From: Richelia sp. SL_2_1
GTDB lineage: Bacteria; Cyanobacteriota; Cyanobacteriia; Cyanobacteriales; Nostocaceae
Direction of reading: 5' to 3'
Assembly: GCA_012033205.1 (NCBI GenBank)
Contig: JAAUSO010000010.1
Span: 16,562 to 80,561, forward strand
DNA length: 64,000 nt
The translations under genes were made by a program, and so were the position numbers. Shown piece by piece: positions 27,814 to 35,703 of this stretch; position 1 is the stretch's first letter; each line of letters begins with the position of its first letter. Below the pieces are notes generated by a model. It saw only the letters and a program-made list of their open reading frames with translations. It did no database searches and had not been told where the DNA came from.

Positions 27814-28896
27814 ATGACAAAATTGCGGGTAGGCTTACTTTTTGGTGGTCGTTCTGGGGAACATGAAGTTTCCATCGTTTCAGCTAGAGCAATTGCAAAA
27901 GCTATAAACGCAGAGGAAAACGTTAATAAATACGAATTATTGCCTTTTTATATTAAAAAAGATGGTACTTGGCAAGGTCCTGATATGGCAAGTCAGGTTT
28001 TAGCTTCGGGAGAAGCCTTATCAACCGAATCTCAATCTAATCTTTGGCAATTCCCAGCAGAAGCACAAACGGTAGACGTGTGGTTTCCCATTCTCCACGG
28101 ACCTAATGGTGAAGATGGTACGATTCAAGGATTACTCAGCTTGATGCAAGTTCCCTTCGTTGGTTCTGGGGTATTGGGTTCGGCTGCGGGTATGGATAAA
28201 ATTGGCATGAAATCCATATTTGCTCAAGCTGGATTACCGCAAGTTAAGTATATGGCTTTGACTAGGGAACAAATTTGGTCAAATCCTTGTATTTTTCCCA
28301 AACTTTGCGATCAAATTGAACAAACCTTATCCTATCCTTGTTTTGTCAAACCCGCGAATTTAGGTTCATCCGTCGGTATCGCCAAAGTGCGATCGCGCTC
28401 GGAATTAGAAGCGGCTTTGGATAGTGCGGCAAGTTACGATCGCAGAATTATTGTGGAAGCTGGAGTTACTGCAAGGGAAGTTGAATGCGCTGTTTTAGGA
28501 AATGATAATCCTAAAGCTTCTGTCGTTGGTGAAATCACTTACGAAAGCGATTTCTATGATTATGAAACTAAATATACTAGTGGGATGGCAAATTTACTGA
28601 TTCCAGCGCCGATTCCTGATGCGGTAATTCAACAAATTCAAGAGAAAGCAATACAGGCATTTACTACCCTTGACTGTGCCGGATTAGCACGGGTAGACTT
28701 CTTCTATGTTGAAGCGACAGGAGAAATTTTAATCAACGAAATCAATACTCTGCCAGGTTTTACATCAACAAGTATGTATCCACAACTTTGGGCAAACAGC
28801 GGTGTTTCTTTTCCGGAATTAGTCGATCAATTGATTCAATTCGCATTAGAAAGAAACTCAACCCCGGATAATAATCAAGTCACTTTGAACACCTAA
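27814..28896 (+). CDS. ddl: D-alanine--D-alanine ligase
   Basis: This 360-residue cytoplasmic ATP-grasp enzyme joins two D-alanines for peptidoglycan synthesis. Family motifs are visible: [20 protein letters not shown] at the N-terminus, [12 protein letters not shown], the ATP-grasp region [27 protein letters not shown], and the metal-binding ARVDFFY followed by [17 protein letters not shown]. The length is normal. It is followed by a membrane protein gene on the same strand about 140 bases later. It is not part of the far-red system. Confidence 0.95.
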   Translation: MTKLRVGLLFGGRSGEHEVSIVSARAIAKAINAEENVNKYELLPFYIKKDGTWQGPDMASQVLASGEALSTESQSNLWQFPAEAQTVDVWFPILHGPNGEDGTIQGLLSLMQVPFVGSGVLGSAAGMDKIGMKSIFAQAGLPQVKYMALTREQIWSNPCIFPKLCDQIEQTLSYPCFVKPANLGSSVGIAKVRSRSELEAALDSAASYDRRIIVEAGVTAREVECAVLGNDNPKASVVGEITYESDFYDYETKYTSGMANLLIPAPIPDAVIQQIQEKAIQAFTTLDCAGLARVDFFYVEATGEILINEINTLPGFTSTSMYPQLWANSGVSFPELVDQLIQFALERNSTPDNNQVTLNT

Positions 28897-29035
28897 ATTT
28901 TCTTGATAATCAATGGATTAAGTAGTCAAAATTTTCAAAAAAGACTACTTAAATCCTCCGATTGATTACGGATACATCAAACCTTGTTACTCCAGTACAA
29001 TTTATATCTTGAGAAGTGCAAATCTGAAAAAAATC

Positions 29036-29725
29036 ATGGAAAACACTCAGAGTGTACAGCAGGAGTCGTCTAAAGTCAAAGAGTCCGCATCTATTTTAGA
29101 AAGCAACGAATCGACAAAGAAAATAAACAATTTTGGTAATGTAGCAATATATTTATTCACCCATTACCCTTGGCTATTTTTGACAGGTTTATTGTTGATG
29201 TTTCTGGGAGGAGGTGCGCTATCAATATACAGTTTAGGCTATGTTGATGAAAGTATAAAACGTCAAGATTCCGAAGAATTAGAGGCTGAAGTTATACCAC
29301 CACAGATAAGTCCTGAAGCTATTGAAAGCAATGAAAATTCTATACCTTTATGGATGGTAGCTGCTATAGCTCTTAGCTGCGCTAGTGGATGTTTAGTAGT
29401 TTTAAAATTTATCAATCGTCCCAGGAAAAAAACTAAAATTATCAAGCGTGTTGTTAATCGCGATGAAATACGTTTAGCACAGGGACGTTATCAAGCAATG
29501 GAAGCACGTTTACCAAAAAGGAAAACACCTGTTTACGTATCATCACACCCACGCAGAACTCCGATAATGGCTATGCCCCCGCAAAAGCCGCAACCAAAGC
29601 CTGTTGTTACAGTTTTACCCCCCGAACATAGTTTTAAGCCCAACGATCAAAACAATCAAGATTCTTTGGCTGATATTATGGATATTCGTAAACAAAACTC
29701 TTTATCGTCAATGTTGCATAAGTAG
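29036..29725 (+). CDS. Two-span membrane protein of unknown function downstream of ddl
   Basis: I do not recognise the family. I take ATG 29036-29038 as the start; the frame extends nine codons further to a TTG. The product of about 229 residues has an acidic N-terminus, a first membrane span (about 46-70, PWLFLTGLLLMFLGGGALSI), an acidic loop, a second span (about 105-128, IPLWMVAAIALSCASGCLVV), and a long basic, proline-rich C-terminus (KRKTPVY, MPPQKPQPKPVV) that is probably disordered. In many cyanobacteria cell-division genes such as ftsQ follow ddl, but this protein shows no POTRA-like domain. Confidence 0.65.
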   Translation: MENTQSVQQESSKVKESASILESNESTKKINNFGNVAIYLFTHYPWLFLTGLLLMFLGGGALSIYSLGYVDESIKRQDSEELEAEVIPPQISPEAIESNENSIPLWMVAAIALSCASGCLVVLKFINRPRKKTKIIKRVVNRDEIRLAQGRYQAMEARLPKRKTPVYVSSHPRRTPIMAMPPQKPQPKPVVTVLPPEHSFKPNDQNNQDSLADIMDIRKQNSLSSMLHK

Positions 29726-29726
29726 T

Positions 29727-29831
29727 ATAGCAATGGTCATATTGGTTAGGACATCATATTTTGTTTTTAAGGGAACAGGCAACAGCAAACAGCAAACAGA
29801 GAAATGTCCTAACAATTGTGGCTACCACTAT
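29727..29831. mobile_element. 105-base MITE-like element
   Basis: The left end (29727-29754, ending ggttaggacat) and right end (29804-29831, starting atgtcctaac) form a 28-base imperfect inverted repeat. The interior is tandem cagcaaa repeats with no open frame. A copy of the right end (aatgtcctaagaattgtggc) recurs at about 53098-53125. The element begins directly after the stop codon of the preceding gene. Confidence 0.55.
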
Positions 29832-30423
29832 TTTTAGTACTAAAATACTATTATTTTCCAAGCATCAATTTTTTTGTGAATTAAGTATTAAATATTAAGA
29901 GTTAAGGTCAAAGCTTGTTATTCCACGCTTTCGATAATTTGCCATCGATATGCGTGTTTTTTTGTATTTCTTTTTTCCTTCCTTGTTTGTGGCAAGGAAT
30001 GCAGTATTTGAGGCTCTGCCCTGACATCTGGAAGCACAGCTTAACGCAGCTTTTTTCCAGATGCAGACTGGCAAGCAGTTCTATTGTAATTATAGAAAGC
30101 GCTCAGAGCAGTCTAAATTAAGCTATTAACCGCCTTATTGCCTGATTTTTAGCTAAATTATCAAACAAATTAGAAAACCTGCCAAAATGGCAACCAACTT
30201 CAAATTGAGTCAGTTATCTTTAATCAAGATAAACGACTTCAAGGGTGTTGTTATCAGGGTGTATCACTTTAATAACCGATTGTGATACGCTCTTTACCAA
30301 AAAAAATTATCTTTTTTAATGGGATATACATCCTAACAGTTAAATGAGATAATTGTCAATGATAATTAGGATGAAAATCAAATTCAAAAAATCAAAAAAA
30401 ATTACAAAAAAATCTAAGTTTAA
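29832..30423. other. Spacer with three hairpins
   Basis: No protein gene is supported here. At 29979-30114 lie three well-formed stems: ttccttg with caaggaa (29979-29999), catctggaa with ttccagatg (30025-30063), and agact with agtct (30065-30114). The cluster of stems could be a structured RNA or a repeat element. The rest is AT-rich, including repeated aatcaaaaaa runs before 30420. Confidence 0.4.
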
Positions 30424-30585
30424 TTTGCCGCATTAGGAATACCAACCGCGTACAAACGTTGTGTTGACCCAAAAACAGCCCCCAAAATCAAGGCAATGTT
30501 TGTACGTATTCCTGAACGCTTCAGCGGCAAATGTAAGAATGGGAGTGAATGCTTGTGGTATGCATCCTCCCATTCTTATTTTTAT
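30424..30585 (+). ncRNA. Candidate structured small RNA with terminator
   Basis: An outer stem pairs tttgccgc (30424-30431) with gcggcaaa (30524-30531). Inside it, ggaatac and cgtacaaacgttg (30436-30461) pair with caatgtttgtacgtattcc (30494-30512), leaving a loop with gtgttgaccc and cagccccc. Directly after comes taagaatgggag (30534-30545) pairing with ctcccattctta (30567-30578), followed by tttttatg, which looks like an intrinsic terminator on the plus strand. Unlike the surrounding AT-rich sequence it is moderately GC-rich. I do not recognise the family; 6S-like or Yfr-type cyanobacterial RNA are possibilities. Confidence 0.5.
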
Positions 30586-30601
30586 GGGTACTTTTTGCGA
30601 T

Positions 30602-31537
30602 TCAGAAGAATTTTGTACTTCTTAAAAATTCAATAGTCGCTATTTTAATTGCATCTGCGGAACCACTTGAAGCGTCATGATGACAGTTAGTAAGAATTTG
30701 GAATTGAGAATTAGAAATCAGCTGATGCAGTTTTTTTCCATCTTCAATTTTGAACCAACTATCTTGTTCACCCCACATAATTAATGTATGACATTCAATT
30801 TTAAATAAATGTTCCTGAATTTTGGTCAACCAATTAGGTTGATTATTTTGAGAACTTTCAATTTCTCGTGCAGCGATTTGTAATTCCTGAGCAACTTTAA
30901 AAAAAGTACCGGGGAACTCGATATAGGGGTAGGTTATCCAGAATACATCTTCTGTTGTCAAAATTGAAGGGTCAAATAATACATTACGTCTTTCTATTGC
31001 CATGATTTCTCTAATCAATGGTGCGAAAAAGTAGCTTAAACGGAATTTATCAATTATTTCGATTAATTCTAGGGGTGTGTTTGCGAGTATAGACATACCC
31101 CAATGAGGAAGCTTTTTCGCGAATACTGGAACATTAACAATTACCAAATGAGAAATTAATTCCGGATATTCTTCAGCAAAAGCCAGAGCAACTAAACCTC
31201 CTAGAGATTCTGCTAATATTGCTACTGGTTCATCACATAATGATTTAATAATCCGTTGTAATTCAATTACTTGATGTCCTGTAGTTTCTTCGCGATGTAA
31301 AGGTTTTTCAGAGAATCCAAACCCTTTAGCATCAAAGCAAATGACTCGAAAATATTTAGATAATGGTTCGATTAGATAGCGCCAATTATAGCTCCAGCTA
31401 CCAATACCATGCAGTAAAAATAAAGGTTTACCCGTACCTTTTTCACCATAGGCAATTTGTACGGGATAGCCTTGATTATCAGTAATAGTTATTTTTTGTT
31501 GTCCTTGAGGAAAGGTATTTTGCCACCAGTCTTTCAT
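30602..31537 (-). CDS. Alpha/beta hydrolase
   Basis: This 311-residue protein has the alpha/beta hydrolase core: the oxyanion-hole motif LFLLHGIGSWSYNWRYL, the nucleophile elbow ILAESLGGLVAL with Ser, an acid in IMWGEQDSWF and the catalytic His in TNCHHDASSG. The order Ser-Asp-His fits the fold. No signal peptide is seen, so it is probably cytoplasmic. The substrate cannot be told. It is followed on the same strand by the DUF4112, YihY and DUF389 genes in the other direction of reading, with STRR repeats at 31541-31613 between. Confidence 0.82.
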   Translation of the reverse strand: MKDWWQNTFPQGQQKITITDNQGYPVQIAYGEKGTGKPLFLLHGIGSWSYNWRYLIEPLSKYFRVICFDAKGFGFSEKPLHREETTGHQVIELQRIIKSLCDEPVAILAESLGGLVALAFAEEYPELISHLVIVNVPVFAKKLPHWGMSILANTPLELIEIIDKFRLSYFFAPLIREIMAIERRNVLFDPSILTTEDVFWITYPYIEFPGTFFKVAQELQIAAREIESSQNNQPNWLTKIQEHLFKIECHTLIMWGEQDSWFKIEDGKKLHQLISNSQFQILTNCHHDASSGSADAIKIATIEFLRSTKFF

Positions 31538-31540
31538 TAA

Positions 31541-31613
31541 TGGGTAATGGGTAATGGGTAATTGGTAATGGGTAATTGGTAACTCCTAACTCCTAACTCC
31601 TAATTCCTAATTC
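31541..31613. repeat. STRR-like repeats (attaccc and aactcct types)
   Basis: Tandem taatgggtaatgggtaattgg units followed by aactcctaactcctaactcc fill the gap between the alpha/beta hydrolase start and the DUF4112 stop codon. Confidence 0.75.
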
Positions 31614-32120
31614 CTAACTTCCTGTCAAAAGTCCCCAAATTAAACGTGTAATCACTACGGAAAATGTAACTAAACCGATAGCAAGTAATAGTAATACAGC
31701 TAAAAGTATAAATACAAACCAAATATCGGCTCTTTTATTTTGACTAGGAAATTTCAAATGTTCTTCCAACAATTTGATATTATGATCATTCGCTTTCCAA
31801 GCAAAATCAAAGAAGTCTCCAAAAACGGGTACTAAACCTACTAAGCCATCAATAATGATATTTACAGTCATTCTGCCTAAAGTTGCTTTGGAAGCGCCCA
31901 ATCGTGCCGATTCTAAGACAATATAAGCTGAAAGCAGAATACCTATAAAGTCACCACCTCCGGGTATTAGTCCGATTATTGGATCTAAACCTACACCGAT
32001 TCCGGTACCGGGAATAGTAATAGCTTTATCTAAGATGCGGCTGAGAATCCGTAGACGTTTTAAAGTAGGTGCTTTGATATCAGGGTTGAGAGAATAAAAT
32101 TGAGAAGGTGGCAAAGACAT
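31614..32120 (-). CDS. DUF4112 family membrane protein
   Basis: This 168-residue protein fits the DUF4112 family: GIGVGLDPIIGLIPGGGDFI near residue 42, then GLVGLVPVFGDFFDFAWKAN, and a C-terminal membrane span (about 135-158). The paired G-D-x-I/L-P-x-x-G-D motifs are the hallmark. Function is unknown. It lies between an alpha/beta hydrolase and a YihY-type protein on the same strand, all probably membrane or stress related. The ATG at 32118-32120 has a weak ggagg-type signal. Confidence 0.85.
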   Translation of the reverse strand: MSLPPSQFYSLNPDIKAPTLKRLRILSRILDKAITIPGTGIGVGLDPIIGLIPGGGDFIGILLSAYIVLESARLGASKATLGRMTVNIIIDGLVGLVPVFGDFFDFAWKANDHNIKLLEEHLKFPSQNKRADIWFVFILLAVLLLLAIGLVTFSVVITRLIWGLLTGS

Positions 32121-32241
32121 GGGAGGAATGATTTTTATAGGATGAAATCGCTGGTTCTTTTATTGTTATAATTGAATGTTGAATGATATTGCAGTAAATA
32201 TGTATTTTAAGATACTATTGATTGTTGATTTAATTTCAACT

Positions 32242-33141
32242 TTAATCAGCTTCAATTTTTTTGAAGGAATTGGGATACATATTTTCTCTTACGGTGACAT
32301 TTAATTGATTACCTATTAATATTACAGCAGCAGTCATATAAAGCCATAGCATGAGTACAATTACAGTACCAATAGCGCCATATGCTTTGTTGTAATTACC
32401 AAAATTAGCGACATAAATTCTAAATAGATTTGAGACAAAAGCCCAGCAAATAGCTGCAAATATTGCTCCGGGCATAATTGGTGTTCCTTTTTTCCAACGG
32501 CTTGGACCATAACGATAAATAAAAGCGAAGGCAGAGGCTACAATTATTAATGCTAATGGATAACGCATCAAGTTCCACAGGTCGGATAAAAAGTTTAAGT
32601 AACCAGCAGAATTATCTACTACAAACTGCAAAAGTTCTCCACTAATAAATATTAAAATACAAGCTATTAACAAAAGGATAATAGTACCAATTGTTAAGCC
32701 TAAAGACACGATTTTGGCTTGCCAAAATGGACGTTTTTTATCTGAAGATGTTTGTTGAATTTGGTCTAAAGCAGCCATTACGGTACTAATTGCACCAGAA
32801 GAAGTCCAAAGTGCAGCGATAAAACTTAAAGAAAACAAGCCGCCATTTTTGGAGTTAGCAATTTCATTTCTAGCAAATTCTGTAATTAAATCTAAAACTT
32901 CTTGAGGTGCGATTTCGCTAAGTTGTTGTGCTAGTTCATTAAAGATATTTTGCAAACTTTGTTCTAACAAACCAATTGCCGTCAAAATAGCAAGAATTCC
33001 TGGAAATAGAGATAACATGGCGTTATAAGCGATTTCGGAAGATAATCCTAAGAGTCGCTGTTTGCCTACATTAGTAGCAACTTGTTTAAGAGTTTTGAAA
33101 CTCAGGTGACGAAAAAATCTCAAAAAACGAGGTTTGATCAT
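32242..33141 (-). CDS. YihY/BrkB family membrane protein
   Basis: This 299-residue protein has about six membrane spans and the YihY pattern: LSSEIAYNAMLSLFPGILAI at residues about 33-52, AALWTSSGAISTVMAALD, YRYGPSRWKKGTPIMPGAIF, and AYGAIGTVIVLMLWLYMTAA near the end. The family was once annotated as ribonuclease BN, which is now regarded as wrong; its function is unknown. It lies 44 bases downstream of the DUF389 gene, with a short aactgat repeat between them, and may be cotranscribed with it. Confidence 0.88.
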   Translation of the reverse strand: MIKPRFLRFFRHLSFKTLKQVATNVGKQRLLGLSSEIAYNAMLSLFPGILAILTAIGLLEQSLQNIFNELAQQLSEIAPQEVLDLITEFARNEIANSKNGGLFSLSFIAALWTSSGAISTVMAALDQIQQTSSDKKRPFWQAKIVSLGLTIGTIILLLIACILIFISGELLQFVVDNSAGYLNFLSDLWNLMRYPLALIIVASAFAFIYRYGPSRWKKGTPIMPGAIFAAICWAFVSNLFRIYVANFGNYNKAYGAIGTVIVLMLWLYMTAAVILIGNQLNVTVRENMYPNSFKKIEAD

Positions 33142-33184
33142 AATTGATAACTGATAACTGATAACTGATAACTGATAACTGATT

Positions 33185-34933
33185 TCAAGTCAACTTAAGT
33201 ATGGCATTTGACTGAGTTTCTTCTCCAATTTTTGCGGTAATTCGTTTTTTATCGATTTTCCATTTCAATTCAAAATACTCTTGAATAACTTTTGCCCGTG
33301 CTTTATTAGTTTCTACAGTTTCGTCTGGTTTTTGATTGGCAGTTATTTCTAGATTTAAGTTAGGTTGTTGCTGTAAAGTAGCAGCTATACTATCTAAAAC
33401 TTCGAGGCTTTCGGTTGTAAGTACTGTTGATTTTTCTTCAAAGTTAATACTTATGGGAGTTGCAGCAATCCTCTTCATGCTGACTTTCGCTGAAGCGTAA
33501 TTCAATCTTTGTCTAATCTCATTAGCAAGTAAAACTTGAGCATCTTTATCAATATCGCGATCGCTTAAATATATAATGCGGATAGCCATGGATTCTACTG
33601 GATTGTTAATTAATTCGTAATTAATCATCCTTGCAGGTGGTGGAAGTTTTAAATTAAGTAAAGCTGAGTTAATTTCTTGCAAAAAATTGGCTTGTAATTG
33701 AGCAATGGTAATGATTGGTTCTGGTGGTTCTTCTTGAGGTGTTGTACGTAAAAATTGGTTGGATGCGGTAGGAATTTCAATTAAGTTTAAGGATAATAAT
33801 TCTTCCGGTTTACCTAAACGGTTTGCTAATAGTTTAATGAACTGATTTTGTTCTCCGAGTGTATATAATTCACTCGTAACAATCTGGAGTTGAACCGTCA
33901 ACTTACGATTTTTTTCACGAGTTGAAACTTGACTAATAAAAGAACGTGGTTCCCCTGAAGGTAAATCGGCAAAATTTTCGATCCAAATGTCTCTAATTGC
34001 TGAATTAATCCGATTTTCCTGTTGTTTTAAAGTAACTTCTTGTTGAAGTTGCATAAATGATTGATTGAGAGGAAATAAAATACTCAAAATCGTAATTACA
34101 ATTAAGATAAATCTACCGGGAAGACTACCAATTTTTTTTAAATGTTTTGATTGAGGAAGTAATTCTAAAAGATTTCTTGCCCAGTGACTTTCTTTGTATT
34201 TTATTCGCCATTCTCTCACTGTTTGTTTAGTGCTAGCACTATCAATATGTAAAGCCAGAAAAACAATCATCGCGGTAAAAGTAATTGCTACTAAGTTGGT
34301 GAAAAACAATAATCCACCACCTCTTGCAACCCGCAATCCATTTATCATATTGACGCTGATAGCGATACCAAACCCGTATCCTACCACACATAAAGGTGGC
34401 ATCAAAGCAACTGCGATCGCAACACCAGGAATTGAAGTTACTACCCCTTTTGGCTTTTTACAAATAGCCACAGAACCCACAGCACCGGAAAATAATGCTA
34501 CTACTAAATCTAAAATATTCGGTTGAGTACGGGCTAAAATTTCTGGTGTCATTTCCTTAAAAGGTAGTAAGGAAACTAACAGCACCGCAAACAAAATAGC
34601 AACTAGACAAGAAAGCGCTAGCTTAATAATTGCCCGCACTGCTAAAATTACATCACCCGCAGCCAACGCTAAACCATTACCCAAAATACTCCCCATCAAA
34701 GGAGAAATTAACATTGCTCCAATAATCACCGCCGGGCTATTTAATACCAGCCCGACAGTGGCAATCCCAGCCGAAAAAAGCACCTCAATCCAATAGCTAA
34801 TGTCTTTGAGAATGACAGAATTACATATTCCCAGATAAACTTCTTCCTTACGAACTGTATCAATTTCTAAGTTATTTGACAGCCAATTTCGGAACATACC
34901 AAATTTTTGACCTTTTTTATTTTGCTGACTCAT
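33185..34933 (-). CDS. DUF389 membrane protein with OmpA-like C-terminus
   Basis: This 582-residue protein has an N-terminal DUF389 domain with several membrane spans (about residues 45-290): GLVLNSPAVIIGAMLISPLM, SIPGVAIAVALMPPLCVVGY. A long extramembrane part follows. The last about 90 residues (NFEEKSTVLTTESLEVLDSI, then NKARAKVIQEYFELK) resemble an OmpA-type peptidoglycan-binding domain, where the usual NxxL and R positions are only partly kept. DUF389 function is unknown. It is the first gene of a probable unit with the YihY gene. ATG 34931-34933 is a plausible start. Confidence 0.82.
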   Translation of the reverse strand: MSQQNKKGQKFGMFRNWLSNNLEIDTVRKEEVYLGICNSVILKDISYWIEVLFSAGIATVGLVLNSPAVIIGAMLISPLMGSILGNGLALAAGDVILAVRAIIKLALSCLVAILFAVLLVSLLPFKEMTPEILARTQPNILDLVVALFSGAVGSVAICKKPKGVVTSIPGVAIAVALMPPLCVVGYGFGIAISVNMINGLRVARGGGLLFFTNLVAITFTAMIVFLALHIDSASTKQTVREWRIKYKESHWARNLLELLPQSKHLKKIGSLPGRFILIVITILSILFPLNQSFMQLQQEVTLKQQENRINSAIRDIWIENFADLPSGEPRSFISQVSTREKNRKLTVQLQIVTSELYTLGEQNQFIKLLANRLGKPEELLSLNLIEIPTASNQFLRTTPQEEPPEPIITIAQLQANFLQEINSALLNLKLPPPARMINYELINNPVESMAIRIIYLSDRDIDKDAQVLLANEIRQRLNYASAKVSMKRIAATPISINFEEKSTVLTTESLEVLDSIAATLQQQPNLNLEITANQKPDETVETNKARAKVIQEYFELKWKIDKKRITAKIGEETQSNAILKLT

Positions 34934-35046
34934 GATATGGGAGGATGGGAGGATGGGGAGATAAATTTTTGGTGTTAAGCCTTAATTTATCGTAAAAATA
35001 TAGTTATATGATATGAATTTCTAAGAAAAATAATATAGATTATTCT

Positions 35047-35487
35047 ATGAGTGATTTAACCCAACAATGGTTGACGGAGATTCAAGCCTTGAAACAGCAA
35101 ATAGCACAACTTCAAGCTGAACGAATCGCGACTTGGGAAAGTACTGAAAAATGGCGTAAACTTTATAACACTGAAGCTGAGCAACGTCGTAATGATGCTC
35201 AACTTTTTCAGCAGACTATTGCTTCCTTGAAAGCAGAAATTCAGAAACTTAAAGGTATAGAAGATGCCACTCTTCCAGATAGCGAGACAGTAACAGCGAT
35301 TCAGCAGGAAGTAGCCCAACTCACAACACTAGAAGATTTGAAAACCAAACTTACCTTAACTATGAAAGAACGCGATCGACTTTTTCAAGCTTTAAAAACG
35401 GAACAAGAAAATCATTCTCAAACCCGTAAAAGTTTAACTACTGCATTAGGTGATGCTATCGATGGTTTAAAACGACAAAAAAATTAA
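35047..35487 (+). CDS. Coiled-coil protein of unknown function
   Basis: This 146-residue soluble protein is almost entirely predicted coiled coil (LTQQWLTEIQALKQQIAQLQ, then leucine and isoleucine heptads to about residue 130). There is no cysteine, signal peptide or enzymatic motif. I recognise only a general resemblance to short cyanobacterial coiled-coil proteins. It is divergent from the DUF389 gene and is followed by a large tandem repeat. Confidence 0.65.
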   Translation: MSDLTQQWLTEIQALKQQIAQLQAERIATWESTEKWRKLYNTEAEQRRNDAQLFQQTIASLKAEIQKLKGIEDATLPDSETVTAIQQEVAQLTTLEDLKTKLTLTMKERDRLFQALKTEQENHSQTRKSLTTALGDAIDGLKRQKN

Positions 35488-35488
35488 T

Positions 35489-35601
35489 CCAGGTTAGAGG
35501 TTAAAGGTTAGAGGTTAAAGGTTAGAGGTTAAAGGTTAGAGGTTAAAGGTTAGAGGTTAGAGGTTAAAGGTTAAAGGTTAGAGGTTAAAGGTTAAAGGTC
35601 A
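35489..35601. repeat. Tandem gaggttaaaggtta repeats
   Basis: About fifteen alternating heptamers (aggttag, aggttaa) run in tandem directly after the coiled-coil gene. A second STRR type (attaccc/attacca) lies at 35658-35700 just before the hybrid kinase stop codon. The inverse form (cctctaacctttaac) appears at 45630-45660. Confidence 0.85.
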
Positions 35602-35703
35602 AAATTATACTTGTTATTTCTGTGTTTATTACTGATTAAAAAAGATTTCACCGATTTAATTACCAATTACCCATTACCCATTACCAATTACCCATTCCCA
35701 ATT

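Noticed and set aside
35489..35601. Possible CRISPR array
   Set aside because: The units are 7 bases in tandem with no spacers; it is a simple STRR-type repeat.
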